Part shown: positions 1 through 8,017 of the stretch, piece by piece
Layout of the letters: the number at the start of each line of letters is the position of its first letter
Position numbering within the stretch: the first letter of the stretch is position 1
Assembly (NCBI GenBank): GCA_023429985.1
Contig: JAEZCV010000112.1
Span: forward strand, 1-17,758
DNA from: Bacteroidota bacterium
GTDB lineage: Bacteria; Bacteroidota; Bacteroidia; Chitinophagales; Chitinophagaceae
Reading direction: 5' to 3'
DNA: 17,758 nucleotides
Notes under the pieces: model-generated
Databases searched by the model: none
What the model saw: only the letters and a program-made list of their open reading frames with translations
Told to the model about the DNA's origin: nothing
Made by a program: the position numbers and the translations under genes

Positions 1-643
1 GCTTAAAAAGATGATAGCGGATATTTCGGAAAGAACAGGACCGTTTAACGGCAGAGGCTTTGTTGATTCGGCCCCGGTTCTTGAAAGGAGCTGGGCACAA
101 AGAAGTGGTTTGGGATGGATTGGCAAAAACGGAAATCTCATAAATAAAAACGCCGGTTCATTCTTTTTCATAGCCACCCTCATTACTGATTTAGATTTAG
201 CATACGACGATCCATACGCTAAGGATTTTTGCGGAACCTGCACAAAATGTATTGATGCCTGTCCAACAGCGGCCATTCATCCAAACAAGCTTATCGAAGG
301 AAGCAAGTGCATTTCGTATTTTACTATTGAACTGAAAGACGAGATTATACCAAATGAAGTAAAAGGAAAATTCAACAACTGGATGTTTGGCTGTGATATT
401 TGCCAGGATGTTTGTCCATGGAACCGTTTTAGCAGTCCTCATAAAGAAATAGAATTCAGTCCTTACCCGGCAGTACTTGATTTTTCCGAAAAAGAATGGA
501 AAGAACTTAGCGAGGATATGTTTAGAAGCCTGTTCAAACACTCCCCGCTAAGCCGCTCAAAGTTTAAAGGAATTCAAAGAAATATCCGGTTCTTACTTCA
601 GGAATCAGAACCTGAATCCGGTGCGAATGGAAATCCTTCTTAA
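1..643 (+). CDS. queG: Epoxyqueuosine reductase QueG, 5'-truncated by window edge
   Basis: QueG reduces epoxyqueuosine to queuosine in the tRNA wobble position, the last step of queuosine synthesis, using cobalamin and two [4Fe-4S] clusters in the cytoplasm. About 213 codons are visible; the reading frame is open to base 2, so the first ATG (base 11) is internal and about a third of a usual 310-380 residue protein lies outside the window. Counted from that ATG, eight cysteines form the ferredoxin-like pattern: C74, C77, C80 and C84 (CGTCTKC then ACP) and C100, C128, C131 and C135 (GCDICQDVCPWN). The GWIGKNGNLI stretch upstream is also typical of the family. The protein ends soon after the second cluster, so the C-terminal HEAT-like extension of some longer homologues is absent. 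Its last 39 bases overlap the convergent gene ending at 605. No neighbour belongs to the queuosine pathway. Confidence 0.93.
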   Translation, partial: LKKMIADISERTGPFNGRGFVDSAPVLERSWAQRSGLGWIGKNGNLINKNAGSFFFIATLITDLDLAYDDPYAKDFCGTCTKCIDACPTAAIHPNKLIEGSKCISYFTIELKDEIIPNEVKGKFNNWMFGCDICQDVCPWNRFSSPHKEIEFSPYPAVLDFSEKEWKELSEDMFRSLFKHSPLSRSKFKGIQRNIRFLLQESEPESGANGNPS

Positions 644-1168
644 TTTATAACTAAAGGTTTCATTGAATACCGGGCAGTCACCCCATATACACATTACATA
701 GTTCTCCACTTTTTCTTTATAATCTTTATACGAATAACCTGCAGTGAAAAAAATGGAATGTGATTTAATAGGAATAGAGTACCCTATTCCCAGGTCGTAG
801 AACCAGCCATCTTCAAAAGTTGATTTTGTCCATTGGTTTTCTTCCATGGGCTCTGCCCATTCGAAATGCCTTCCACCCGAAGCATATAAAAAAGGCGTTT
901 TACCTGAACTAAAAATATCCTTTCTCAACTCAAGAAACACAGGAATGGACCTGATCGCGTAATAATCCAGGCCTGCACCAATACCGGCAGAAAAAGTTTT
1001 AAAACGGAAACCATTCACCATGTTCATTTGAAATGCCGATCCTGCATCTCCTTCCAATACACCTGCCCTGAGTGATGATTGAAACCTGATCTTCTGAACT
1101 TTCTCTTCCTGCGCACCTGCGCCGAAAGAAAGGAAGCAAAACAATATGATCGCTATTATGTAGTGCAT
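605..1168 (-). CDS. Small exported beta-barrel-like protein, unknown function
   Basis: I do not recognise a named family. The 187-residue product starts with a hydrophobic signal peptide (MHYIIAIILFCFLSFGAGA, cleavage probably before QEEK). The mature part has alternating polar and aromatic stretches that read as amphipathic beta strands (for example FKTFSAGIGAGLDYYAI, SIFFTAGYSYKDY, RISIRTGFRF) and ends in phenylalanine, as many outer-membrane barrels do. Two cysteines lie close together near the end (CIWGDC). The open frame could extend to 1273 into the upstream gene, but the ATG at 1168 directly precedes the signal peptide and lies only 4 bases after the stop of the LVIVD lipoprotein gene, so the two are probably co-transcribed and translationally coupled. 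The 3' end overlaps queG by 39 bases on the other strand. A small outer-membrane barrel partner of the lipoprotein is an inference. Confidence 0.72.
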   Translation of the reverse strand: MHYIIAIILFCFLSFGAGAQEEKVQKIRFQSSLRAGVLEGDAGSAFQMNMVNGFRFKTFSAGIGAGLDYYAIRSIPVFLELRKDIFSSGKTPFLYASGGRHFEWAEPMEENQWTKSTFEDGWFYDLGIGYSIPIKSHSIFFTAGYSYKDYKEKVENYVMCIWGDCPVFNETFSYKLRRISIRTGFRF

Positions 1169-1172
1169 ACTA

Positions 1173-2438
1173 TTAGTTTGAAAAATTGATCTTGCTGATT
1201 TGTTTAACATCATTAATGTTGGAATAATCAAACTGATATAATCCATCTTTAGCAACAACAATGGCAATTCCATTTAGTGCTATGATATCATAAGTATCGA
1301 GTCCCGTAATATTTTTTATGGGTGTGATGTTATGAACATCAGTTGCATCAAGTATTCTTAATCCTGCTGCTCCATCGCAGATGAATATATTATTACCGTC
1401 CTTATCCAATCCATGCGGATTGGTGAATTCATAAGTTTTTACCAGTGATGGATTGGAAAGATTTGTTACATCAACAACATCCATCTGGTTAATAAAGCCC
1501 TGGCAGGCGTTTCCGGAACGCAGGGTAACATAGGCAAACTGTCCATCGGTAACTACAGGGTCGCAACTTCTTGCATGGCTGAATTGCCCAAGGAGGTTTG
1601 GATCGGAGGGATTTGAAGTTCCAAAAATGAACATGCCTGTGGTAGATCCGATAAATAATTTATCCTGGAAAGGATAAATGGTCTCAATGCCCCAACCAAT
1701 ATTCTTATTGTTGGTTTCTACTGGTTGCAATGGATTGGAAATATCAATGGAATGGAGTGTTGTATGAGATACCCCATAAAGAAAATTATTGGTGAGTGCA
1801 AACCTGGCCATAGATCCACCGCGGCCTCCGGGAGCAGCAGAGGCAGCCGAAGCAATGGAGAACTGGTTCCCTGTAGCATCGAAATAAAAACAATTCACGC
1901 AATTGCTCCAGCGGTTGTAAGTTTCACAATCCACAGTAGTATCCCGCTCTGAATAACCTGCAATAATTTTTACAGAATCAGGGTCGGTATGGTTGCCCCA
2001 GAAATAACCATTATTCTTTAAAATGTTATCCATAAATTTTACAGGCATAACATTCACCGGGTTCGAAATATCGAATACCACGATATCTGAATAGGAGTCG
2101 GCATATAAAAAAGAACCCTTAACTGCCAGGTCCACATTGCCGGGAATATTTATAAACCCAATGTTCTGTGGCGAGGCGGGATTTGAATTATTAATTACAT
2201 GTATGCCTTTCTGTGGTTCATTCATAAAAATGTATTGCCCATAAACATAGATCTTACCTGCATTTTCAATCTCTCTGGGAGCGCTGCTAACCATTTCGGC
2301 TCTTACTTCACTCAGTGTTTTTATAATGGGCATATATATCTTGTACGTATTCCGGCATGTGTCCTTCAAACATCCCTGTAAAAAAAAAGCAAGTGGAAGT
2401 ACTAACAGCAGTGTGGTTTGGGAAATGAACTTTTTCAT
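1173..2438 (-). CDS. LVIVD-repeat beta-propeller lipoprotein
   Basis: This 421-residue protein begins with a lipoprotein signal peptide (MKKFISQTTLLLVLPLAFFLQGC); the lipobox is LQGC with lipidated C23, followed by LKD, an acidic/lysine start that may direct surface export in Bacteroidota (inference). The mature part carries repeated blades of the LVIVD type: GIHVINNSNPASPQNIGF, IVVFDISNPVNVMPVKF, LHSIDISNPLQPVE, MFIFGTSNPSDPNLLGQF, MDVVDVTNLSNPSLVKTY and LRILDATDVHNITPIKNI. Such repeats fold as beta-propellers and are common in extracellular Bacteroidota proteins, usually with unknown ligands. A cysteine-containing insert (DCETYNRWSNCVNCFYF) lies near residues 170-190. The ATG at 2438 is well placed. 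The barrel-like gene follows after 4 bases. I see no clear -7 promoter match in the 182-base gap upstream. No enzymatic residues are apparent; binding or scaffold function is more likely than catalysis. Confidence 0.85.
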   Translation of the reverse strand: MKKFISQTTLLLVLPLAFFLQGCLKDTCRNTYKIYMPIIKTLSEVRAEMVSSAPREIENAGKIYVYGQYIFMNEPQKGIHVINNSNPASPQNIGFINIPGNVDLAVKGSFLYADSYSDIVVFDISNPVNVMPVKFMDNILKNNGYFWGNHTDPDSVKIIAGYSERDTTVDCETYNRWSNCVNCFYFDATGNQFSIASAASAAPGGRGGSMARFALTNNFLYGVSHTTLHSIDISNPLQPVETNNKNIGWGIETIYPFQDKLFIGSTTGMFIFGTSNPSDPNLLGQFSHARSCDPVVTDGQFAYVTLRSGNACQGFINQMDVVDVTNLSNPSLVKTYEFTNPHGLDKDGNNIFICDGAAGLRILDATDVHNITPIKNITGLDTYDIIALNGIAIVVAKDGLYQFDYSNINDVKQISKINFSN

Positions 2439-2565
2439 TTTTCTTTTTTTTGTTTGACAACCACTATTTAAATAGCGTTGCCTTTATGCAGGACTTTTTT
2501 TTGGGAAACGTGAAAAACCACATGAATCGCCTGTGAGGCATTATTTTACTATACAGGGATAAATA

Positions 2566-2605
2566 ATAAATGGCAAATGAGAATGAAAACCCATTTGCCA
2601 TTTAT
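2566..2605 (-). terminator. Hairpin terminator after the barrel/anti-sigma-like gene
   Basis: A perfect 14-bp inverted repeat (ATAAATGGCAAATG at 2566-2579 with its complement at 2592-2605, 12-base loop) begins 16 bases after the stop codon at 2621. Read on the minus strand it is followed by the T-rich stretch ATTATTTATCCC, weaker than a classic T run. It most likely ends transcription of the sigma factor operon and separates it from the LVIVD gene. Confidence 0.7.
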
Positions 2606-2620
2606 ATTTATAAAACGGAG

Positions 2621-4000
2621 TTATTTTAGATAGAACTGTGCATTGAATCCAAGAGAAAAAAGACGCTTACCTTCCGTTTCATTCAATTTGTTTAGTCCAT
2701 ATTGAACAGAAGGTCCCACCATAAATGAATGCCCTGCAATTTTTAAATCGTATCCCAGGTTGAGGTTAGCAAAAAAATGCGATTTATTTAAAGTGCTATG
2801 ATCATTAAAATAAACTTTTGTTTGCTTATCAAATTGCCAGGCCTCAGAAGCCATCAGCCTTTGAAAAGAAAATCCACCCTGCAGCATCAGTGGAATTTTT
2901 TTGTTGATTTTCCATTCCAATAGCAGGGGTAGACTTAGGAAATGATATTTACTTTTTACTTCGTTCAGTTCCTGCCCATAATTAAGAAAAACTTCAGTGT
3001 AAGTAGTGCCGCCTGAAACTACGGATGGTGAAGAAATATATGTCCCCATTTTTCTTTTTGAGCTGTAATGATCATATCCCAAACCGCTTACCAGTGCAAA
3101 TTTTTCTCCCAGTTTTTTCCTGAGTTTTATACCTGCAGAAAAATATAGACTGTTGTTGGTGGCAGAACCTTCTTCGCTAACGTTTGTTAAAGGAGGGGAG
3201 CCTGCTGAAACATCGAAATTATTAATGGTTTTCAGCCTGATGCCACTACCCTCGCCCGCAATTCCGCCGGCGAAGGAAATACCCCATTGAAATTTATTGC
3301 CAGATTGATTTTTCTTTTCCTGAAGGCGCACCACCGCAGGCAGCACTTCTGCAAGCGTATCTTTCATCAATATTGAATCGGATGATGAACTATCGGGGGA
3401 GGCTGTACCCGAAATGCGTGAATAAATTTCAGTCAGCTGCATCTCGGCAACATCGCTCTTTCCCGGGTCAGCACTCTTTTTAGCAAGGTCTTCTACCCCG
3501 GTTTCTTTAACTGTATTTGTATGATCACCATTTTCCTCCTTATTTGAAATTTGATCCCGGGAGAAGGTTTTTGCAATGGGTGTTTGTTCCCTCTCAGGCC
3601 GACTTGCTACTGCAACAACCTGACTATTGTAATTAGAATTTCTTTCTTCCTGAATAATGATTTCCTGCTTTTTTTCTGAATGGATGGTTGCAGAAGGAGC
3701 ATGGCTTTCTAGACCTGTCATATCTGCACCGGAGATATTTGCCGTATTATTCTGTTCAGAAGCAGGAAATGGTTTTTGGTGATTGAGGGTTGCCTCTTTG
3801 CCTGGAGTTTCCCTGTTTTCATTCAACCACCAAATGCCACCGGAAATTAGAATAATGGCAAGCGGTATCCAAAAAGCCAACCGCCGGCGATCCTTCTTTT
3901 TACTGATCTGCATTTCAATTTTATCCCAAACAGGAGCAGATGGAACCAGGTTAAGCTCCTCCATCTTTTCTCTCACCTGCTTTTCAAATTCATTTTGCAT
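2621..4000 (-). CDS. Membrane-anchored outer-membrane-barrel-like protein, sigma factor partner (anti-sigma-like)
   Basis: The 459-residue protein has three parts. Residues 1-40 are charged and predicted cytoplasmic, with the segment EELNLVPSAPVWDKIEMQI, a type of N-terminus I associate with proteins encoded after ECF sigma genes in Chitinophagaceae. A single transmembrane helix follows near residues 41-58 (LAFWIPLAIILISGGIWW). Residues about 60-230 form a polar, Ser/Glu/Asn-rich, probably disordered linker. From about 233 the sequence turns into amphipathic beta strands (FQWGISFAGGIAG, SLYFSAGIKLRKKLG, KFALVSGLGYDHYSS, LPLLLEWKINKKIPLMLQGG, LFSLGFNAQFYLK) like the outer membrane beta-barrel domain. 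An extension starting at TTG 4009 is possible, but ATG 4000 is preferred; it overlaps the sigma factor stop by 11 bases, so translation is probably coupled. Anti-sigma or signal-sensing function is inferred from position and topology only; no zinc-binding anti-sigma motif is present. Confidence 0.75.
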   Translation of the reverse strand: MQNEFEKQVREKMEELNLVPSAPVWDKIEMQISKKKDRRRLAFWIPLAIILISGGIWWLNENRETPGKEATLNHQKPFPASEQNNTANISGADMTGLESHAPSATIHSEKKQEIIIQEERNSNYNSQVVAVASRPEREQTPIAKTFSRDQISNKEENGDHTNTVKETGVEDLAKKSADPGKSDVAEMQLTEIYSRISGTASPDSSSSDSILMKDTLAEVLPAVVRLQEKKNQSGNKFQWGISFAGGIAGEGSGIRLKTINNFDVSAGSPPLTNVSEEGSATNNSLYFSAGIKLRKKLGEKFALVSGLGYDHYSSKRKMGTYISSPSVVSGGTTYTEVFLNYGQELNEVKSKYHFLSLPLLLEWKINKKIPLMLQGGFSFQRLMASEAWQFDKQTKVYFNDHSTLNKSHFFANLNLGYDLKIAGHSFMVGPSVQYGLNKLNETEGKRLFSLGFNAQFYLK

Positions 4001-4550
4001 AAGTTGCAAATTTTTGTTCTTTGTTTTTTTGTTCTACCCACTGGATCAGCAATGCCCTTGCTCTTGCATACTGCGATCGTGATGTACTTTCTTTTATTCC
4101 CAGGATCTTTCCTATTTCCACATGGTTAAACCCTTCCACAGCATATAAATTAAATATGGTCTGGTAGCCGGGTGGAAGTTGCCTTATCAAATCGGCCAGT
4201 TCCTTAGCTTCCATTTTTACCTCGGGATGCTGATCGTTATTTACCACGTGCATATGATCATCTGGAAATAAAAGGTCGGTCTGATAGCGCGCATTTTTCT
4301 TTAGATAATTAATGGCCGTGGTAACCATGATCCTCCGGATCCATCCACCCAGTTCTCCCTGGAATTTATACTGGGAGAGATGGAGAAAAACTTTTACAAA
4401 TCCTTCCTGCAAAACATCTTCAGCATCGGCAGTTGACTTGGTATAGCGATAGCATACGCTCAACATGGGGCTCGCAAACAATTGATACAACTGCTTTTGT
4501 GCCGCAGGCTTCCCTTTTAAACAATCTTTTACCAGTAAATAATGATCCAT
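3990..4550 (-). CDS. ECF-type RNA polymerase sigma factor
   Basis: An extracytoplasmic-function sigma-70 family protein of 186 residues that would direct RNA polymerase to a specific regulon. Region 2 spans roughly residues 20-87 (LYQLFASPMLSVCYRYTKS, then DAEDVLQEGFVKVF and the DNA-melting segment WIRRIMVTTAINYLKKN). Region 4 spans about 117-170 (LPPGYQTIFNLYAVEGFNH, IGKILGIKESTSRSQYARAR), a helix-turn-helix for the -35 element. Length is normal for the group. The open frame extends to a GTG at 4583, but the ATG at 4550 (MDHYLLVKDCLKG) matches the usual start. It overlaps the next gene by 11 bases, the arrangement of sigma/anti-sigma pairs. The upstream SRPBCC gene ends 63 bases earlier on the same strand, so read-through from the sppA cluster is possible. 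The promoter it recognises cannot be told from this window. Confidence 0.93.
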   Translation of the reverse strand: MDHYLLVKDCLKGKPAAQKQLYQLFASPMLSVCYRYTKSTADAEDVLQEGFVKVFLHLSQYKFQGELGGWIRRIMVTTAINYLKKNARYQTDLLFPDDHMHVVNNDQHPEVKMEAKELADLIRQLPPGYQTIFNLYAVEGFNHVEIGKILGIKESTSRSQYARARALLIQWVEQKNKEQKFATYAK

Positions 4551-4613
4551 GCCGGTTTTTGGTCTCGGTAGCTTTGACAACACAAAGTAGAGAAGCGTTG
4601 CAGCAAATAAAAA

Positions 4614-5078
4614 TTAGTGCGAAGAATTTTTAAGGTTGGTAAGACCCTCCTGCATCATAGAGCCGTATGCCGTTTCGTAAAAAAGGCTGCTGAACTTTTG
4701 CCAGGGGTACCAGGAAAGGGTAAAATCCATATACCATTGAAGGGTTGAAGAATCGGCTCCCGGAAAGGCATGGAGTTCCCACCCATTTATCACCGCCGGA
4801 CGTAAACCCTGTCTCACATTATATATTATTAAATTACTGTCTAATTGAACAGGATTACGATTAAAACTTCGGTCGGAAATTGTTTCACTTTCAACCATAA
4901 AACCGGGATGCCATTTCTTCCATTCTGTAGTGTCACTGATCTTATCCATCACCTTTGTATCAGCAGCCACATTAATGGCCCTGGAAATTCTAAGATTTGA
5001 GGGAATGAACAGAGACATGGCTGTAATTAATATAAAGATTACGAGGAAGCTGATGATAGCAAGTTTAATAAGTTTCAT
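4614..5078 (-). CDS. Membrane-anchored SRPBCC (START-like) domain protein
   Basis: The 154-residue protein has an N-terminal transmembrane anchor (about residues 5-26, IKLAIISFLVIFILITAMSLF) followed by a segment resembling polyketide-cyclase/SRPBCC domains: the opening strand LRISRAINVAADTKVMDKI, then DTTEWKKWHPGF, a hallmark Trp-Trp start of this fold, and later strands GWELHAFPGADSSTLQWYMDF and a C-terminal helix. SRPBCC folds bind hydrophobic ligands; no ligand can be named here, and no catalytic residues are apparent. The domain probably lies on the periplasmic side. It begins one base after the ABC permease stop, so the two are almost certainly one transcript and may act together in moving or binding a lipid-like compound (inference). 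The start ATG at 5078 gives the full anchor. Confidence 0.75.
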   Translation of the reverse strand: MKLIKLAIISFLVIFILITAMSLFIPSNLRISRAINVAADTKVMDKISDTTEWKKWHPGFMVESETISDRSFNRNPVQLDSNLIIYNVRQGLRPAVINGWELHAFPGADSSTLQWYMDFTLSWYPWQKFSSLFYETAYGSMMQEGLTNLKNSSH

Positions 5079-5079
5079 A

Positions 5080-6177
5080 TTATTCCCAGCGGAAGAATTT
5101 TGCAGTAAGAAAATAGATCAGCACACCCCATCCTCCTAAAATTGCGATCTGTGGCCAGCAATTCCACAAAGAAGCACCTTCAAAAGCTACATTGCGCATG
5201 GCATCGTTTATAGCTGTTAAAGGAAGAAATTGAATGAAAGGTTGCATGAAAGCAGGTAAGGCTGTTTTAGGAAAGAATGTTCCGGATAAAAAATATTGTG
5301 GGAACATAAAAAGGTTGGCATAAATAGGAATTACATTCTGGTTTTTTGCAAGTCCGGTAATTAAAAAACCAAAGCCCATAAATACCAGTAATGCAATAAA
5401 GGCAAGAAATAGCATGTTAATGAATGTGACCAGTCCATTAGCGAGGTAAAAATCAAAAGCATAATACCCAAAACCAATCAGCACAACAACAGTCATCATC
5501 TGGAATAACACTTTGGCCAGTCCTTCACCCAGTAGAATGATATGTTTTTTTACAGGAGTTGAATACATTCTTTTCAACACCAGCGTTTCTCTTAAATTAT
5601 AAAAAGAAAAAGAAACACCGAATACGGCTGCGCCAATCAAAGAAAAACCAATCATTCCCGGGAGAAAGAAATCGATCATTTTATAACGCCTTCCTTCTAC
5701 CATGGTTTGAGAAACCGCTGCAATGGTTGGGCGTTGCGGATAGCGGATGCTGTCCAGTTTTGAGATAGAAACGTTTAATGCAGATACAAGCAAATTAAAA
5801 TCTCTTTGAGATGCAGACGAGGTTCTTAATGAAACTGAAAATGGTTTTGCTGCGGTATCATTGTTTTGCCTGATATCAATTACAGCAGCTATCCTGCCTT
5901 TTCTTAATTCATCTTCCACATCTTTATTCTTGTCGGCCGGCACCAGCACAGGATTATTCTTTAAAAAAGAATATAACAGGTTGGAGGTATCCGCATGTTT
6001 TTCATAGGCAATTTTTACAGTAGGTATACCTCCACCACCAAGAGATGCGAAGATCCAGATAAGTACAACGGGGAAAAATAAACTGAAAAATATGGATTGC
6101 GGACTTCTGAAAGTAGCTTTCAGGCTTGCCCTGGTTAAAGCAAGCATGGCCCTGAACTGGTTATATTTTTTATTCAT
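5080..6177 (-). CDS. ABC-2 type transporter permease
   Basis: A 365-residue integral membrane protein of the ABC-2 family. The topology is the family pattern: a first helix near residues 27-48 (SIFFSLFFPVVLIWIFASLG), a long extracytoplasmic loop of about 115 residues, then five helices at about 170-190, 217-240, 248-274, 281-302 and 338-358. The segment NLRETLVLKRMYSTPVKKH after the second helix is the typical cytoplasmic coupling region (ATP-binding partner contact), and FPQYFLSGTFFP is the usual late-loop signature. It would export a hydrophobic compound, drug or lipid with an ATPase subunit, but no ATPase gene is adjacent: upstream is sppA (36-base gap) and downstream, after 1 base, the SRPBCC gene. 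The ATG at 6177 is preferred over an in-frame GTG seven codons earlier. Confidence 0.9.
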   Translation of the reverse strand: MNKKYNQFRAMLALTRASLKATFRSPQSIFFSLFFPVVLIWIFASLGGGGIPTVKIAYEKHADTSNLLYSFLKNNPVLVPADKNKDVEDELRKGRIAAVIDIRQNNDTAAKPFSVSLRTSSASQRDFNLLVSALNVSISKLDSIRYPQRPTIAAVSQTMVEGRRYKMIDFFLPGMIGFSLIGAAVFGVSFSFYNLRETLVLKRMYSTPVKKHIILLGEGLAKVLFQMMTVVVLIGFGYYAFDFYLANGLVTFINMLFLAFIALLVFMGFGFLITGLAKNQNVIPIYANLFMFPQYFLSGTFFPKTALPAFMQPFIQFLPLTAINDAMRNVAFEGASLWNCWPQIAILGGWGVLIYFLTAKFFRWE

Positions 6178-6213
6178 TTTAATTCCCCTGCCTAACACCA
6201 GGCATACGTGCAG

Positions 6214-7962
6214 TTACTTTATATAAAATTCAAAAGGCAGCCTTGCCTGAACAGATTGGGTCATTTCCCTGATCTTGATAACCTGCTGGTATATGCGAAA
6301 ATTTTCTTCACCCATTTCTTTTCTCATAAGGGCTGCAGGTTCTGTTTTTTTATTTCCAAGCAGGCTATTGATCCAGCTTTCCGATTCGGGATATTCTTTC
6401 AAACCATATTTATCAAGTTTTGCCATCCTGGCAGCACAATCCACTGCATCCTGAAGATTGCCCATCCTGTCGACCAGCCCAATTTCCATGGCATCCATGC
6501 CGCTCCACACCCTTCCCTGCGCAAAGCTGTCTACTATGTTAATGTCCATTTTTCTTCCTTCAGCAACTCTTTGTTTGAACTGCAAATAGATCCTCTCAAT
6601 TTCTGCCTGTATCATTCTTTTTTCAGCCTCGTTCATGGGGCGGTGAATGCCACCTGCATCGGCAAAAGGTGCTGTTTTTACACCATCGAAAGTTACACCC
6701 AGTTTATTTTTAAAGAATCCTTCCATGTTAGGTATCACGCCAAAAACACCAATAGAACCGGTAATGGTATTTGGATTTGAAAAAATGCTGTCGGCACCTG
6801 CGGCTATATAATAACCTCCGGAGGCCGCAACGTTGCCAAAGCTTACAATAACAGGCTTTCCGTCTTTTTTCGCCATTTGCAGTTCGCGCCAGATCTGGTC
6901 GGAGGCAAGCGCACTGCCGCCACCGGAGTTCACACGCAACACAATTGCCTTAACCGATTTATCAAGCCTTGCTTTTCTAATGATCTTTTGAAATTTTTCG
7001 CCACCAATATTATTGTCCGCTCCTAATCCGTCAACAATATCACCTTCGGCATAAATTACTGCGATCCTGTCGCCTCCTCCCTTTCTCAATTTAACAGCTT
7101 CCTTATATTTTGAAAAAGGAAGTATGGTCATTTTATCATGTTTTTCCAGGGAAAGGTTCTTTTTTATTTCATCCTTTATTTCATCATCATATTTAACGCC
7201 GTCAATAAGTTTATTCGCCAATGCATCCTGTGGCGTTTGAATAGCCTGTGTAACGGCAAGTGAATGAAGTGTAGCGGTATCGATTTTTCTTGCAGCTGCA
7301 GATTGAACTAGAAAATGCCGGTACATATCGCCCAGCCAGGCCTCGGTCTGGATTCGGTTCTCAGGGGTCATTTTTTCGGTGCGGAAAATTTCAGTTGCAC
7401 TTTTAAATTTACCTGCATAAAAAATCTGGGGTTCAATATCGAGTTTATCCAGTGTACCTTTTATAAAGGGCATGGTGATGTTAAATCCTTCCCACGAAAA
7501 CATACCTACTGGATTTATATAGATCTTATCGGCAGCATTGGCAACGAAATAGGTCTGCTGTGACATATAATCGGCCTGCGCGATAATGAACTTTTTTGAT
7601 GAACGGAAATCAATCAGTGCATTTCTTAATTCATTGCTGGCGGCAAAACCATTAACATTAGAATTGGCGCGAATGATGATTCCGGAAATATTGTCATCCG
7701 TTTTAGCATGATCAATCAGGCGCACCATTTCATACAGGGTAGGAACTTCGCCCTCGCCGGCGATCTGGCTGAAGGGATCTTTAACGACCCTTTCGTTAAA
7801 ACTAATTCCCAGGTCAAGTTCCAGTACGGTTTTAGCACTTAATTTTTGCTTTTCTTTGGAAGCAAGGCTTCCGGCAATTCCTACAACAATAAAAAAGGCT
7901 ACCAGTGAAAAAACCAGTAATGCCAGGAAAGAAGCAAAGAAAAACTTAAAGAAACTTCTCAT
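6214..7962 (-). CDS. sppA: Signal peptide peptidase SppA, 67-kDa (double-domain) type
   Basis: SppA is an inner-membrane serine protease with its active site outside the cytoplasm; it degrades cleaved signal peptides. The 582-residue protein has an N-terminal anchor (about residues 5-32) and two tandem peptidase S49 domains. By comparison with the E. coli enzyme, the Ser/Lys dyad is split between them: the general-base lysine is K187 in the motif AGKFKSATEIF, and the nucleophile is S350 in VNSGGGSALASDQIW. Supporting motifs are SFGNVAASGGYYIA and TITGSIGVFG. The open frame continues 52 codons upstream to 8118, but that part lies opposite folK and has no family match; ATG 7962 is the correct start, with a -7 promoter match 18 bases upstream. 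It is divergent from folK and heads a run of minus-strand genes ending at 2621. Confidence 0.95.
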   Translation of the reverse strand: MRSFFKFFFASFLALLVFSLVAFFIVVGIAGSLASKEKQKLSAKTVLELDLGISFNERVVKDPFSQIAGEGEVPTLYEMVRLIDHAKTDDNISGIIIRANSNVNGFAASNELRNALIDFRSSKKFIIAQADYMSQQTYFVANAADKIYINPVGMFSWEGFNITMPFIKGTLDKLDIEPQIFYAGKFKSATEIFRTEKMTPENRIQTEAWLGDMYRHFLVQSAAARKIDTATLHSLAVTQAIQTPQDALANKLIDGVKYDDEIKDEIKKNLSLEKHDKMTILPFSKYKEAVKLRKGGGDRIAVIYAEGDIVDGLGADNNIGGEKFQKIIRKARLDKSVKAIVLRVNSGGGSALASDQIWRELQMAKKDGKPVIVSFGNVAASGGYYIAAGADSIFSNPNTITGSIGVFGVIPNMEGFFKNKLGVTFDGVKTAPFADAGGIHRPMNEAEKRMIQAEIERIYLQFKQRVAEGRKMDINIVDSFAQGRVWSGMDAMEIGLVDRMGNLQDAVDCAARMAKLDKYGLKEYPESESWINSLLGNKKTEPAALMRKEMGEENFRIYQQVIKIREMTQSVQARLPFEFYIK

Positions 7963-7980
7963 AATATTAAATTCTGCTGC

Positions 7981-7988
7981 CAAAAATA
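7981..7988 (-). promoter_or_regulatory. Bacteroidota -7 element for sppA
   Basis: On the minus strand the sequence reads TATTTTTG, an exact match to the Bacteroidota -7 consensus TAnnTTTG, ending 18 bases before the sppA ATG at 7962. No convincing TTTG -33 element is seen about 20 bases further upstream, and that position would fall at the folK start. Confidence 0.5.
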
Positions 7989-8017
7989 AAAGATATTTGA
8001 TGCCATCTCTAATTATT

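Noticed and set aside
6189..6204. 5-bp hairpin TGCCT/AGGCA between sppA and the permease gene
   Set aside because: Too short and without a T run to be called a terminator; expected by chance.
6208..6780. 190-aa open frame on the plus strand opposite sppA
   Set aside because: It lies wholly antisense to conserved sppA codons, is rich in His, Phe and Cys as antisense frames often are, and resembles no protein family.
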